Assembly: GCF_943590815.1 (NCBI RefSeq)
Contig: NZ_CALSBS010000003.1
Location: forward strand, 186,001-250,000
Source of the DNA: Pseudocitrobacter vendiensis
GTDB taxonomy: Bacteria; Pseudomonadota; Gammaproteobacteria; Enterobacterales; Enterobacteriaceae
Length of the DNA: 64,000 nucleotides
Direction of reading: 5' to 3'
Part shown: piece by piece, positions 11,810-22,132 of the stretch
Layout of the letters: each line of letters begins with the position of its first letter
Position numbering within the stretch: position 1 is the first letter of the stretch
The notes under the pieces: model-generated
Told to the model about the DNA's origin: nothing
Seen by the model: only the letters and a program-made list of their open reading frames with translations
Databases searched by the model: none
Made by a program: the position numbers and the translations under genes

Positions 11810-13081
11810 TTATTCCGGTCTGGCGGGGAGTTCTCGCTGGCTCTGGAAGAAGAGCAGTACCGTTGTACCGCAGATAATAATGATTGGCACACTGCGTGAC
11901 CAGATCAGTACATCGCTTAACCCCAGGCCAATGACGGCCAGAGTAAACGTAAACAGGCCGAGCGAACGGTAGTAATAGACGGCGTAGAATAATCCGGCAT
12001 AGAACAGCAGCGTTGATAATACCCCCACCAGTCCTTTCAGCGAGCCCGCTTCAATAAACTCATTATGCAGGTGCACATTGAGGAAGGGCATTATTCCCAT
12101 CAATGATTTATCCTTTGCAACCAATGCCTTCGCGCTCTGAGCGCGTTCCTCCGCACTGCGCCATGCCAGCGGCGCCTCTTCAAAAATATCAAACCCGACC
12201 TGATACATCGCCAGGCGTGCGCCTAATGAAGACTGGCTGTTGTTTTTGGTCTGGTATTTCTCGATATCGTGCATTGCACTTTCATAGCGTTGAGATATCG
12301 GCTTACTGAAGATGAAGCTCAGGACAACGAGTAAAGCGAGGAAAGTAATAACGGATAAAAAGAGCTTTTTGGGTGCCTTACTAAAGTAGAGCACCAGCGT
12401 GATGGCACAAATTACCGGGAATAGCAGTACCGCAGAGCGAGTTTGCGTGAAGATTAGCGCCGTGAAGATAGCAGCAGTATTCAGCAGAAACAGCAGAGGA
12501 TGGCTTTTCTCGACGTAGAGAATTGATATCGCGCTGATAATGCCAATCAGCATGATGGAGTAGGCCGCGCCCGTGGCCGTACCGATACCGAAATCAATTC
12601 GCGCCATACCGGCATTAAATTTAAGCCAGGCGGCATAGCCAAAAATAATAAATGACACTGCGTAAAAGAGATAAAGCAGCGCATCCTTCTTTACTTTAAA
12701 TTTTGATGTCGATGCCAGTAGAACAATAAATGTCCCGAACAGAAAGATTTTCGCGGTGTTCAGATAGCTGTGATACGTGGCCCGAAAGGGTGAGTTATCC
12801 ACTTTGAACAGGGAATACCAGATAACATCTACGATACCGATCAGTAAGATAGCCACTGGAAGAATGCAGGCTTTGCCTGTTAGTGCGGCTGTTTTTCCCC
12901 TTGCGATTAACGTCAATATGGCCAGAATCCCGGTAATATTAAATAACTTCATGCTTAAGTTATTATTAATTAGCGCGGTAATTAATGTCACAGCACAGAG
13001 CGCAAATGTGATGATTTCCAGGACAGAAGCGGTTTTTTGGGTATAACCCTTCCAGCCTGGTACGGTTGTAGAGGCTAACAT
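11810..13081 (-). CDS. waaL: O-antigen ligase
   Basis: WaaL transfers undecaprenyl-linked O-antigen onto the completed lipid A-core on the periplasmic side of the inner membrane. The 423-residue protein is hydrophobic throughout, with about ten to twelve membrane segments and a large periplasmic loop (about residues 255-345). That loop holds the charged YQVGFDIFEEAPLAWRSAEERAQ region and the HLHNEFIEAG motif, whose histidine matches the conserved ligase histidine. Sequence of this family diverges with core type. It follows waaC by 9 nt as the last gene of hldD-waaF-waaC-waaL and is AT-rich like the outer-core genes. Confidence 0.93.
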   Translation of the reverse strand: MLASTTVPGWKGYTQKTASVLEIITFALCAVTLITALINNNLSMKLFNITGILAILTLIARGKTAALTGKACILPVAILLIGIVDVIWYSLFKVDNSPFRATYHSYLNTAKIFLFGTFIVLLASTSKFKVKKDALLYLFYAVSFIIFGYAAWLKFNAGMARIDFGIGTATGAAYSIMLIGIISAISILYVEKSHPLLFLLNTAAIFTALIFTQTRSAVLLFPVICAITLVLYFSKAPKKLFLSVITFLALLVVLSFIFSKPISQRYESAMHDIEKYQTKNNSQSSLGARLAMYQVGFDIFEEAPLAWRSAEERAQSAKALVAKDKSLMGIMPFLNVHLHNEFIEAGSLKGLVGVLSTLLFYAGLFYAVYYYRSLGLFTFTLAVIGLGLSDVLIWSRSVPIIIICGTTVLLFFQSQRELPARPE

Positions 13082-13090
13082 ACTGGTCCT

Positions 13091-14047
13091 TTATTTAAGG
13101 GCTGAGATCTCATGCCATACGGCGTTTGCAGTCAGATGTGCTAAATCACCATTGGTAGAACAGCACGCGACCTGGTTCTTCCCATAACCACCAATTAACC
13201 CAGGGTCCGTTGGGCCATACAACGTAATATTGGGTCGATCCAGTGCCGCCGTTAAATGGCTAAGCCCCGTGTCCACCGAGACAACATAGTTTGCGCCAGC
13301 CAGAACATGTGCGATGGCTTCGAGGCTCAGGCGCGGCAGTACTTCGACATAATCAAATCCTTCCGCTAACCGCTTTGCCCGCGCTTCTTCGTGCGGCGCG
13401 CCCCACGGCAACTTCACCTTTAGCCCGCTCTCTTTCAGCAAGCCAATTAACTCTCGCCAGTGTGTTTCCGGCCAGTGTTTGTCATCGCGCGTGGTGGCAT
13501 GCAGGAATACGACGTAAGGCTCGGTCGCGGTTTGCGTCAGGAAATGACGTGCAATCGCGTAATCACCCTGCGTTTGCGGCTTCGCGTAACCCAGGCTTTT
13601 AGCAAACAATTCACGCGTGCGTTCGACGGCGTGTTGCTGCTTCGCAATATGATGACGACGGTTATAGAACAGGCTTGCCAGCGGTTCGCGGGCAGTTTGC
13701 CAGTCCATGCCGTGCTTGATGCCGTGGGCCAGGCGTGTGACGAGCGCGGCGCTTTTCACCAGCCCCTGCGCATCAATCACCGCATCGTATTTCACCGCCT
13801 GAAGCGTCTCACGAAACACTTTGCGCTCGGCTTTAATCGGCGCGGAGAACCACGCTTTGCGCCAGCGACGAATCGCCACCGGGATAACGCGCTCGACGGC
13901 TTCGTGCCACGAAGGGATCTGCGCGAACCCTTCCTCGACCACCCAGTCGAAGCGAATGCCCGGAATTGCCTGCATGGCGTCAGTCAGTGCGGGCAATGTA
14001 TGCAATACGTCGCCCATCGAGGAGGTTTTTACGATCAATACCCGCAT
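13091..14047 (-). CDS. waaC: LPS heptosyltransferase I
   Basis: WaaC adds the first L-glycero-D-manno-heptose to Kdo of the inner core. The 318-residue GT9 protein begins MRVLIVKTSSMGDVLHTLPA, the family's N-terminal fingerprint including the aspartate used as catalytic base. It carries the donor-site motif VSVDTGLSHLTAALDRPNITLYGPTDP split across about residues 258-285. It lies 3 nt after waaF and 9 nt before waaL in the minus-strand operon. Loss of this gene is known to give deep-rough LPS in relatives. Confidence 0.97.
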   Translation of the reverse strand: MRVLIVKTSSMGDVLHTLPALTDAMQAIPGIRFDWVVEEGFAQIPSWHEAVERVIPVAIRRWRKAWFSAPIKAERKVFRETLQAVKYDAVIDAQGLVKSAALVTRLAHGIKHGMDWQTAREPLASLFYNRRHHIAKQQHAVERTRELFAKSLGYAKPQTQGDYAIARHFLTQTATEPYVVFLHATTRDDKHWPETHWRELIGLLKESGLKVKLPWGAPHEEARAKRLAEGFDYVEVLPRLSLEAIAHVLAGANYVVSVDTGLSHLTAALDRPNITLYGPTDPGLIGGYGKNQVACCSTNGDLAHLTANAVWHEISALK

Positions 14048-14050
14048 CCG

Positions 14051-15097
14051 TCAGGCTTCCTCGTCCAGCAGCAGGGCGTTCAGCTCTTCCAGCACACGGG
14101 CTGGTGTGATGTCGATCAGGCTTTGATGGTAGCCTTCTGCGGCATCGCCTTTGCGCACTTTGTGGTAGCCGGTAATCAGACGAATGACGCGGGCTTTGTT
14201 CGACAGCGGCGGAGTGAAATCCGGGCTGCTGGGGCCGTAAAGGGCAACCAGCGGGCGGTTCAGGGCAGCGGCGACGTGCATGAGACCGGAGTCATTGGTG
14301 ACAACCGCTTTGCAGGCGGCAATCAGGACCACAGCCTGTTCCAGCTGGGTTTCTCCGGCCAGGTTACGACACCATGCCTGCTGTTCGGTACTCAGCGCGG
14401 CGAGGATTTCATTGCCGGCCTCATGATCTTTCGCGGAGCCAAACAGCGCGATTTGATAGCCTTCGTCGATCAGCTGTTTCGCCAGTTCAGCGTAATGGTA
14501 GTGCGGCCAGCGCTTCGCCGGGCCGAACTCTGCGCCAGGGCAGAAGCCAATTATCGGGCGTTCAGAGGAGATATTGAAGGTGTTGCACATCTGCGATTTC
14601 TCGCCTTCGGCAACGTGCAACTGTGGCCACAGCAGCGGCTGCGGTAAATCTTTCGCGCAGCGCATCACGCCTTTATCAAAGGCCAGCGCCACATAACGCT
14701 CGACCATCAGCGGCCAGGCGTCTTTATCCAGTACGCGCGCGTCGTTGAGCAGGCCATAGCGCATTTCGCCACGCCAGCCTGTACGCAGAGGAATACCGGC
14801 AAAGAAGGGAACCAGTGCCGATTTAAACGAATTTGGCAGCACGTACGCGCGGTCATAGCGGCGGCCACGCAGGCTGTGACCCAGCCTGCGACGTTCGCCC
14901 AACTCCAGCGCCCCGTGGCCAAGCGGCATCGGGATCGCGTCGTTGACTTCTGGCATACGTGCTAAAAGCGGACGGCACCACGCGGGTGCCATCACATCAA
15001 TGACAGCCTGGGGATAACGCGCCCTGAGCGTGCGATAGAGACTTTGCGACATCATCATGTCGCCCACCCATGACGGGCCAATCACCAGTATCTTCAT
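14051..15097 (-). CDS. waaF: LPS heptosyltransferase II
   Basis: WaaF adds the second heptose of the inner core. The 348-residue length equals that of E. coli WaaF. The N-terminus MKILVIGPSWVGDMMMSQSL and the C-terminal VVTNDSGLMHVAAALNRPLV donor site (about residues 255-275) are typical GT9 motifs, and an FGSAKD loop lies near residue 215. It follows hldD by 9 nt and precedes waaC by 3 nt, consistent with one transcript hldD-waaF-waaC-waaL. Confidence 0.98.
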   Translation of the reverse strand: MKILVIGPSWVGDMMMSQSLYRTLRARYPQAVIDVMAPAWCRPLLARMPEVNDAIPMPLGHGALELGERRRLGHSLRGRRYDRAYVLPNSFKSALVPFFAGIPLRTGWRGEMRYGLLNDARVLDKDAWPLMVERYVALAFDKGVMRCAKDLPQPLLWPQLHVAEGEKSQMCNTFNISSERPIIGFCPGAEFGPAKRWPHYHYAELAKQLIDEGYQIALFGSAKDHEAGNEILAALSTEQQAWCRNLAGETQLEQAVVLIAACKAVVTNDSGLMHVAAALNRPLVALYGPSSPDFTPPLSNKARVIRLITGYHKVRKGDAAEGYHQSLIDITPARVLEELNALLLDEEA

Positions 15098-15106
15098 GTT
15101 GGCTTC

Positions 15107-16039
15107 TTACGCGTCGCGGTTCAACCAGGCCATATATTCCGCCACACCTTCGGCAACGGTTTTGAACGGTTTGTCGTAACCCGCAGCACGCAGGTTAGTC
15201 AGGTCTGCCTGCGTATATGCCTGGTAGCGGCCTTTCAGTTTTTCCGGGAACGGAATGTATTCCAGCGTGCCTTTTTTGTGATACGCCAGTGCAGCATCCG
15301 CCACGGCCTGGAAGGATTCCGCGCGACCGGTACCCAGGTTGTAGATGCCGGATACGCCGTTTTCCCAGAACCACAGGTTCACATCTGCCACGTCGCCCAC
15401 ATAGACGAAATCGCGTTTGAAGCCATCGCTGCCTTCGAACAGTTTCGGGCTTTCGCCGTTATTCAACTGAGTGTTGAGATGGAACGCCACGCTCGCCATG
15501 CTGCCTTTGTGGCCTTCGCGTGGGCCGTAGACGTTGAAGTAACGGAAGCCGACAATCGGCGAGTTCGCTTCTGGCAGGATCTGACGGACATATTCGTCGA
15601 ACAGGAACTTCGAGTAGCCGTAAACGTTCAGCGGTTTCTCATATTCGCGGGATTCGATGAAGTCGCTGGTGCGACCGCCGTAGGTGGCTGCGGAAGAGGC
15701 GTACAGGAACGGAATTTCGCGCTCCAGGCAGTAGTGCAGCAGCTCTTTGGAGTACTGATAGTTGTTATCCATTATGTACTTGCCGTCCCACTCGGTGGTG
15801 GAAGAGCAGGCGCCTTCATGGAAGATAGCTTCGATTTCACCGAACTCTTCGCCCGCCATAATCTGGATCAGAAAATCTTCTTTATCCATATAATCGGCGA
15901 TATCCAGGTCGACAAGGTTTACGAACTTAGTGCCGTCTTTCAGGTTATCTACCACCAGAATGTCGGTGATACCTTTGTCATTGAGCGCTTTAACGATGTT
16001 GCTGCCGATAAAGCCAGCGCCGCCGGTAACGATAATCAT
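15107..16039 (-). CDS. hldD: ADP-L-glycero-D-manno-heptose 6-epimerase
   Basis: HldD (RfaD) converts ADP-D-glycero-D-manno-heptose into the L-glycero form used by WaaC and WaaF. The 310-residue short-chain dehydrogenase-type epimerase begins [16 protein letters not shown], the NADP-binding Rossmann loop. Its [12 protein letters not shown] segment (about residue 140) contains the YxxxK catalytic pair. It is first in the minus-strand operon and divergent from kbl across 216 nt. In E. coli one of the hldD promoters is heat-inducible; no such promoter was assigned here. Confidence 0.98.
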   Translation of the reverse strand: MIIVTGGAGFIGSNIVKALNDKGITDILVVDNLKDGTKFVNLVDLDIADYMDKEDFLIQIMAGEEFGEIEAIFHEGACSSTTEWDGKYIMDNNYQYSKELLHYCLEREIPFLYASSAATYGGRTSDFIESREYEKPLNVYGYSKFLFDEYVRQILPEANSPIVGFRYFNVYGPREGHKGSMASVAFHLNTQLNNGESPKLFEGSDGFKRDFVYVGDVADVNLWFWENGVSGIYNLGTGRAESFQAVADAALAYHKKGTLEYIPFPEKLKGRYQAYTQADLTNLRAAGYDKPFKTVAEGVAEYMAWLNRDA

Positions 16040-16255
16040 AAATGTAACCTTTGAAATGTGAGTACCCTGGACAATCCAGGGCGCTAATGACTCTTATCAT
16101 AACATCACATCGACCCGCCTTCAGCCTTTCACCACCAAAGCCCCGGGCGACGCGTGATTTATGCTACAAAAAATGTAACTGGTGCTGCGTCATCTCGTAC
16201 ATACGTATAGCTTTAGGTAATATGTGCCGACATTTGCCGAATCTGGAGAGTTGCA

Positions 16256-17452
<1,197 letters not shown>

Positions 17453-17461
17453 GGAAGCCAG

Positions 17462-18487
17462 ATGAAAGCGTTGTCGAAACTGAAAGCGGAAGAGGGGATC
17501 TGGATGACCGACGTGCCGAAACCGGACGTGGGCCATAACGATCTGCTGATTAAAATCCGTAAAACGGCGATTTGCGGTACGGATGTGCACATTTATAACT
17601 GGGATGAATGGTCGCAGAAAACCATCCCGGTTCCGATGGTGGTCGGTCATGAATATGTCGGCGAAGTGGTCGGCATTGGCCAGGAAGTGAAAGGCTTTAA
17701 AATCGGCGACCGCGTTTCCGGCGAAGGTCATATCACCTGCGGGCACTGTCGTAACTGTCGTGGCGGCCGCACACACCTGTGCCGCAATACCATTGGCGTG
17801 GGCGTAAATCGTCCGGGCTGCTTCGCGGAATATCTGGTGATCCCGGCGTTCAACGCCTTCAAAATTCCGGATAACATCTCCGATGATTTAGCCTCTATTT
17901 TTGACCCGTTCGGCAACGCGGTACACACGGCGCTCTCTTTCGACCTGGTCGGTGAGGATGTGCTGGTTTCCGGCGCAGGCCCGATTGGTGTGATGGCGGC
18001 GGCGGTCGCGAAACACGTCGGTGCGCGCAATGTTGTTATCACTGATGTGAATGAATACCGTCTGGACCTGGCGCGTAAAATGGGCGTCACCCGCGCAGTA
18101 AACGTCTCCAAAGAGAGCCTGACTGACGTAATGGCTGAACTCGGTATGACTGAAGGCTTTGACGTCGGCCTGGAAATGTCCGGTGCGCCGGCAGCCTTCC
18201 GCTCCATGCTCGACACCATGAATCATGGCGGGCGCATAGCCATGCTGGGTATTCCGCCGTCTGATATGTCGATCGACTGGACCAAAGTCATCTTCAAGGG
18301 GCTGTTTATCAAAGGGATTTATGGTCGTGAAATGTTCGAAACCTGGTACAAGATGGCGGCGCTGATTCAGTCTGGTCTGGATTTAACGCCGATTATCACC
18401 CACCACTATGGTATTGATGATTTCCAGAAAGGCTTTGACGCTATGCGTTCGGGTCAGTCCGGTAAAGTCATCCTGAGCTGGGATTAA
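17462..18487 (+). CDS. tdh: L-threonine 3-dehydrogenase
   Basis: Tdh oxidises L-threonine to 2-amino-3-ketobutyrate with NAD+. The 341-residue zinc-dependent medium-chain dehydrogenase contains the catalytic zinc region [13 protein letters not shown] (about residue 38) with GHEYVGEV. The structural zinc loop [15 protein letters not shown] lies near residues 93-107, and the NAD-binding [15 protein letters not shown] near 171. It follows kbl by 9 nt and is closed by a strong hairpin at 18495-18522. Confidence 0.98.
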   Translation: MKALSKLKAEEGIWMTDVPKPDVGHNDLLIKIRKTAICGTDVHIYNWDEWSQKTIPVPMVVGHEYVGEVVGIGQEVKGFKIGDRVSGEGHITCGHCRNCRGGRTHLCRNTIGVGVNRPGCFAEYLVIPAFNAFKIPDNISDDLASIFDPFGNAVHTALSFDLVGEDVLVSGAGPIGVMAAAVAKHVGARNVVITDVNEYRLDLARKMGVTRAVNVSKESLTDVMAELGMTEGFDVGLEMSGAPAAFRSMLDTMNHGGRIAMLGIPPSDMSIDWTKVIFKGLFIKGIYGREMFETWYKMAALIQSGLDLTPIITHHYGIDDFQKGFDAMRSGQSGKVILSWD

Positions 18488-18494
18488 GGCTCAT

Positions 18495-18528
18495 CGCCTC
18501 ATGTCTCTTCAGACATGAGGCGTATTTC
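18495..18528 (+). terminator. Terminator after kbl-tdh
   Basis: CGCCTCATGTCT and AGACATGAGGCG form a 12-bp perfect stem with a CTTC tetraloop, followed by TATTT. It begins 8 nt after the tdh stop. Confidence 0.75.
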
Positions 18529-18701
18529 CTGAAGGTAATCTTAAAATCGCCTGATATATGTAAAACTTTGTCATTGTCATAAATGTTTCGTATTCGGGCA
18601 TTAGTCTTATTTCATTACAAATCCCTCTGTTGCACGCTAATTCCTGTTTATAAAAATAAACTTCGCCGGATCGACGGAATGACGCCGAAATATCTTTCAC
18701 C

Positions 18702-18718
18702 CTTAATTCAATCTTAAG
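18702..18718 (+). promoter_or_regulatory. PmrA/BasR box upstream of waaH
   Basis: CTTAAT-TCAAT-CTTAAG is an exact match to the PmrA (BasR) direct-repeat consensus yTTAAk-N5-yTTAAk. It ends 44 nt before the waaH start, where it could overlap the -35 region. The orthologous gene yibD is a known PmrA target in Salmonella, so waaH is probably induced by Fe3+, mild acid or other PmrAB signals. A further CGTTAAGGTG half-site lies at 18745-18754. Confidence 0.8.
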
Positions 18719-18762
18719 GTGAGAAAGGTACAACGTAACCTACACGTTAAGGTGATCAGGTA

Positions 18763-19803
18763 ATGAAAAAGATGAATAGCCCAGGGACACTCAGTGTCAT
18801 CGTCCCCCTTTATAACGCAGGCGATGCATTTAAAGCCTGTATGGAATCGCTGCTGGCGCAAACCTGGACGGCGCTGGAAATTATCATTGTGAATGACGGC
18901 TCTACGGATAATTCTGTCGATATCGCAACCTGGTATGCCGAGAATTACCCACAGGTTCGTTTGGTGCATCAGGCTAACGCCGGGGCGTCGGTTGCCCGTA
19001 ATCGCGGTCTGGAGCTCGCACACGGCGAGTACATCGCGTTTGTGGATGCCGACGATGTGACGTATCCGCAGATGTATGAAACCCTGATGACCATGGCGTT
19101 GCAGGATAATCTCGACGTCGCGCAGTGCAATGCCGACTGGTGTGAACGTGAAACCGGCAAAACCTGGCAATCCATCCCGCAGGAACGCATCCGCTCAACC
19201 GGCGTGATGAGCGGCCCGGCGTGGCTGCGTATGGCGTTAGCCAGCCGTCGCTGGACGCATGTGGTCTGGATGGGTGTATATCGTCATGAATTAATTAAGC
19301 AATGTAATCTGAAATTTGTACCCGGACTGCATCATCAGGATATTCTCTGGTCGACGGAATTTATGTATAACGCTACACGTGCGCGATATACTGAAGAATC
19401 GTTGTATAAATATTTCCTGCATGATGTTTCGGTGAGCCGTAAAAAACGTTTCGGGCGTAAAAACCTTTCCTATCAACGTCATTACATTAAAATTACCCGC
19501 TTGCTGGATAAATTAAATCGTGATTATGCGGATAAAATTAAGATGCATCCCGAGTTTTACCAGCAAATAACCTATGAAGCATTGCGGGTTTGTCATGCGG
19601 TGCGTAAAGAGCAGGATGTGATTACACGTAAAATGATGATTGCCGAGATATTTGCGTCCGGAATGTATAAACGGATGGTGGCTAATATTCGTAGCCCGAA
19701 GCTGGCGTATCAGGTGCTGTTGTGGTCGGTGCGGTTATACGGCTGGCAGGATCGCGGTCTGGCGAGCCGCAGGTTGGCACGAAAGGCGCTTAGCCTGCGA
19801 TGA
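18763..19803 (+). CDS. waaH: LPS core glucuronosyltransferase WaaH
   Basis: WaaH (formerly YibD) adds glucuronic acid to HepIII of the inner core under inducing conditions in E. coli. The 346-residue GT2 enzyme has an N-terminal SVIVPLYNAGDAFKACMESL strand-helix. NDGSTDNS lies near residue 46, and the metal-binding DXD motif in EYIAFVDADDVTYP near residue 92. The charged C-terminal third (KLNRDYADKIKMHPEFYQQ) is accessory. It is monocistronic with a PmrA box upstream and REP sequences downstream. Glucuronic acid as donor sugar is known for the E. coli protein and inferred here. Confidence 0.93.
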   Translation: MKKMNSPGTLSVIVPLYNAGDAFKACMESLLAQTWTALEIIIVNDGSTDNSVDIATWYAENYPQVRLVHQANAGASVARNRGLELAHGEYIAFVDADDVTYPQMYETLMTMALQDNLDVAQCNADWCERETGKTWQSIPQERIRSTGVMSGPAWLRMALASRRWTHVVWMGVYRHELIKQCNLKFVPGLHHQDILWSTEFMYNATRARYTEESLYKYFLHDVSVSRKKRFGRKNLSYQRHYIKITRLLDKLNRDYADKIKMHPEFYQQITYEALRVCHAVRKEQDVITRKMMIAEIFASGMYKRMVANIRSPKLAYQVLLWSVRLYGWQDRGLASRRLARKALSLR

Positions 19804-19822
19804 TGTTCAGGGAGATCTGCAG

Positions 19823-19893
19823 GCCCGGTAAGCGAAGCGCCACCGGGCGATTATGCGAGTTTGCCGGATGCGGCTACGCCTTATCCGGCCTAC
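19823..19893. repeat. REP/BIME-type repeats between waaH and yibQ
   Basis: A palindrome GCCCGGTA...CACCGGGC (19823-19848) is followed by a standard REP sequence with GCCGGATGCGGCTACGCC and TTATCCGGCCTAC (19863-19893). They lie between the two convergent stop codons, the usual site for a BIME that protects 3' ends of transcripts and may bind gyrase or IHF. Confidence 0.85.
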
Positions 19894-19916
19894 AGTAAAC
19901 TTTACCTGTCAATGAG

Positions 19917-20849
19917 TTACGGCTTATCCCAACCCTGCCACTGTAGCCGTAGGTACTGCATCACGGTACTGTTGCTGATGCTGTCCGCCATCACGGTAAA
20001 GAACTGGGTAGCGTAAACCGGCTCCGGCGCTTTCTTCGTTTTACACAGCTTCACGCCGCGGAACGGATTGCGCGGTGCGTCTGGCGTTGTGCCTTTCGGT
20101 GGCGTCAGGTTTGGCGTGGAGGTATCCACTTGCGGTTCGTTAAGCAGATCGCTCGGGCGTACCAGGGTGATATCCGACGGCAATGTGGGCAGCATCTGCT
20201 GCAATACACGTACTGTCGACGGATGCGGGTGACCAATCGCAATCGCCGAACCATTACGGCGCGCCACTTCTACCGCCCGGTTAAACTGACGGCGAATATC
20301 GGCTTCGTTCTGCGTATCGTCGAGGAACACTTTGCGTTTAATCACCTTCACGCCCGTACCGTTGGCGGCGCGCATCGCCTGGCTGTTGCCAATCGTCATG
20401 CTATCGAGGAAATAAAGGTTATAGCGGCTCAGCGCCTGCATCACTTTCTGCATGCCGAACAGGCTTGAGGTCATCGCGCTGCCCATGTGGTTGTTCAACC
20501 CCACGGCATAAGGCACTTTGTTTACCGCTTCGCGAATGATGCGTTCGATTTCATCACTGCTCATTTCCGGGCGCAGCGTGTCTCTTTCCAGCGGCTGCTT
20601 GCTGAGTGGCGCCATCGGCAGATGGATGAGCACTTCATGCCCGCTGTTATGCGCTTTGGTGGCCATTTCATGGGCATGTGGCGCATTGGGTAGAACGGCG
20701 ACGGAAACGGCTGACGGCATTGCCAGCACCTGATTTTCATTGTGCGGGCGATAGCCAAAATCATCAATGACAATCGCCAGCTTCCCCGCAAAGACTGGCG
20801 CCGCTAGGGTAAGGACGCCAAGAAGAAGGATTCTGCGAAATTGAAGCAA
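19917..20849 (-). CDS. yibQ: Divergent polysaccharide deacetylase family protein YibQ
   Basis: YibQ belongs to the divergent polysaccharide deacetylase (DUF610) family; its substrate is unknown. A signal peptide (LQFRRILLLGVLTLAAPVFAG) leads into a NodB-like domain starting KLAIVIDDFGYRPHN, with conserved HLPMAP (about residue 90), NNHMGS and AIGHPHP motifs. The TTG at 20849 is chosen because GGGAAG lies 5-6 nt upstream and it matches the E. coli start. The in-frame ATG at 20867 inside envC would add six residues. Its position directly after envC suggests a cell-envelope role linked to peptidoglycan remodelling. Confidence 0.85.
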   Translation of the reverse strand: MLQFRRILLLGVLTLAAPVFAGKLAIVIDDFGYRPHNENQVLAMPSAVSVAVLPNAPHAHEMATKAHNSGHEVLIHLPMAPLSKQPLERDTLRPEMSSDEIERIIREAVNKVPYAVGLNNHMGSAMTSSLFGMQKVMQALSRYNLYFLDSMTIGNSQAMRAANGTGVKVIKRKVFLDDTQNEADIRRQFNRAVEVARRNGSAIAIGHPHPSTVRVLQQMLPTLPSDITLVRPSDLLNEPQVDTSTPNLTPPKGTTPDAPRNPFRGVKLCKTKKAPEPVYATQFFTVMADSISNSTVMQYLRLQWQGWDKP

Positions 20850-20851
20850 AC

Positions 20852-22123
20852 TTATCTTCCCAACCACGGCAGTGGATTGACCGCCTGACCCTGGCGGCGA
20901 ATTTCGAAATAGAGCGACGGTCGGCCCTGACCTCCGCTGTTACCAACCAGCGCAATCGGCTGTCCGGCGCGAACCTGCGTACCTACGCTGACCAGCGCAC
21001 TCTGATTATAGCCGTAAAGACTCATATCGCCTTTCCCGTGCTCAACCACTACGACTAAACCGTAACCCTGCAACCAGTCGGCCAGAATGACGCGACCATC
21101 GGCGATGGCTTTAACCTCAGTACCTTCGGAGGCGCTGATCACCATCCCTTTCCAGCGGAGCTCGCCCTGCAACTGTTCGCCATAGCGGTGCAGCGTAGTG
21201 CCGCGAACCGGCCAGTATGCCTGACCTCTCGGTGCGCCGAGGCCGCCAGTACGCGACATCAGTGAGCGTTCGCTTTCGGTAGGTTTGTAGGTTTTGCCTT
21301 TGCTGGTGGCTTCTTTCTGACGGTCGCGAACCGCATCAGCTTCGCGGGCTTCGCGATCGGCGCGCGCTTTAGCTGCGGCAGCTGCGCGGGCGATGCTGTT
21401 ACGCAAACGGGATTCGTTAGCCCGCAGTTCACTTAACTGCTGCTGACCTTTCTGGATAGAGGACTCCAGCCCGGCGATAGTTTTCTGCCGTTCGCTGCGC
21501 GCCTGCTCAAGTTTCGCCTGCTGCGCTTTTTGTTCATACAGCAGGGTTTGTTGCTGGCTTTGTTTCTCTTCCAGCTCTGCTTTCTGCGTGGTGACCAGTT
21601 CGCGTGTCTGTTTCAGCTCAGCGATGGTCTCCTGGCGCGCCTGGTTAAGGTAGCCAAAGTAAGCCTGCAAGCGCTGGCCGCGCTGGCTCTCTTCTCCGCT
21701 GAGAATGAGCTGAATACCGGTGTGTTCACCCTGACGGAATGCGGCGTCGAGCTGAGCGGCAAGATTACGCTCCTGCGTGGCGCGTTGTGCTTCCAGCTTC
21801 GCAATCGAGGCGTTCATTTCGTCGATTTGCTTATTGAGCTGCGTTAGCGTGGCTTGCGTTTCGCGAAGCTGACGCGCGGCGGCGGCGATGGCCTGATCCT
21901 GCGCTTTCAGTTGCGCGAGCAGAGAGGAACGTTGCTGTTGTTGCTGGCGTACTGCGCGCTCTTTAGCGGCAATATCGGCCTGAATAGATTGGAGCTGCGA
22001 GCGATCGTCGGCGTGGGCAGATGACGCGCACAGCAATACGCCAGCGCTGAGTGCGCTGGCGTATAATGTGGACCGCAGCGTAACCACGGCACCTTTAAGT
22101 ACAAAAATCGCCTTTCCCCTCAT
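20852..22123 (-). CDS. envC: Murein hydrolase activator EnvC
   Basis: EnvC activates the amidases AmiA and AmiB at the septum during cell separation and is itself recruited by FtsEX. The 423-residue protein has a signal peptide ending near SSAHA. A long coiled coil rich in Q, E and K follows (about residues 40-270), then a degenerate LytM (peptidase M23) domain from RGTTLHRYGEQL to the end. The start is uncertain: ATG 22123 has no clear ribosome binding site, while a GTG at 22087 follows AAAGGTG and would give a shorter signal peptide. It lies between gpmM and yibQ in one operon. Confidence 0.95.
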   Translation of the reverse strand: MRGKAIFVLKGAVVTLRSTLYASALSAGVLLCASSAHADDRSQLQSIQADIAAKERAVRQQQQQRSSLLAQLKAQDQAIAAAARQLRETQATLTQLNKQIDEMNASIAKLEAQRATQERNLAAQLDAAFRQGEHTGIQLILSGEESQRGQRLQAYFGYLNQARQETIAELKQTRELVTTQKAELEEKQSQQQTLLYEQKAQQAKLEQARSERQKTIAGLESSIQKGQQQLSELRANESRLRNSIARAAAAAKARADREAREADAVRDRQKEATSKGKTYKPTESERSLMSRTGGLGAPRGQAYWPVRGTTLHRYGEQLQGELRWKGMVISASEGTEVKAIADGRVILADWLQGYGLVVVVEHGKGDMSLYGYNQSALVSVGTQVRAGQPIALVGNSGGQGRPSLYFEIRRQGQAVNPLPWLGR

Positions 22124-22132
22124 GGGGAGGGA

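Noticed and set aside
13460-14647. 395-codon plus-strand frame opposite waaC and waaF
   Set aside because: It lies wholly antisense to two clear heptosyltransferase genes in a GC-rich region, has low-complexity composition and resembles no protein family. It is a shadow frame.
18567-18590. Possible Pho box (TTGTCATTGTCATAA) upstream of waaH
   Set aside because: PhoB control of the E. coli orthologue is reported, but the repeats here overlap instead of being spaced by 4 bases, and the site is far from the start. It is too weak to annotate.
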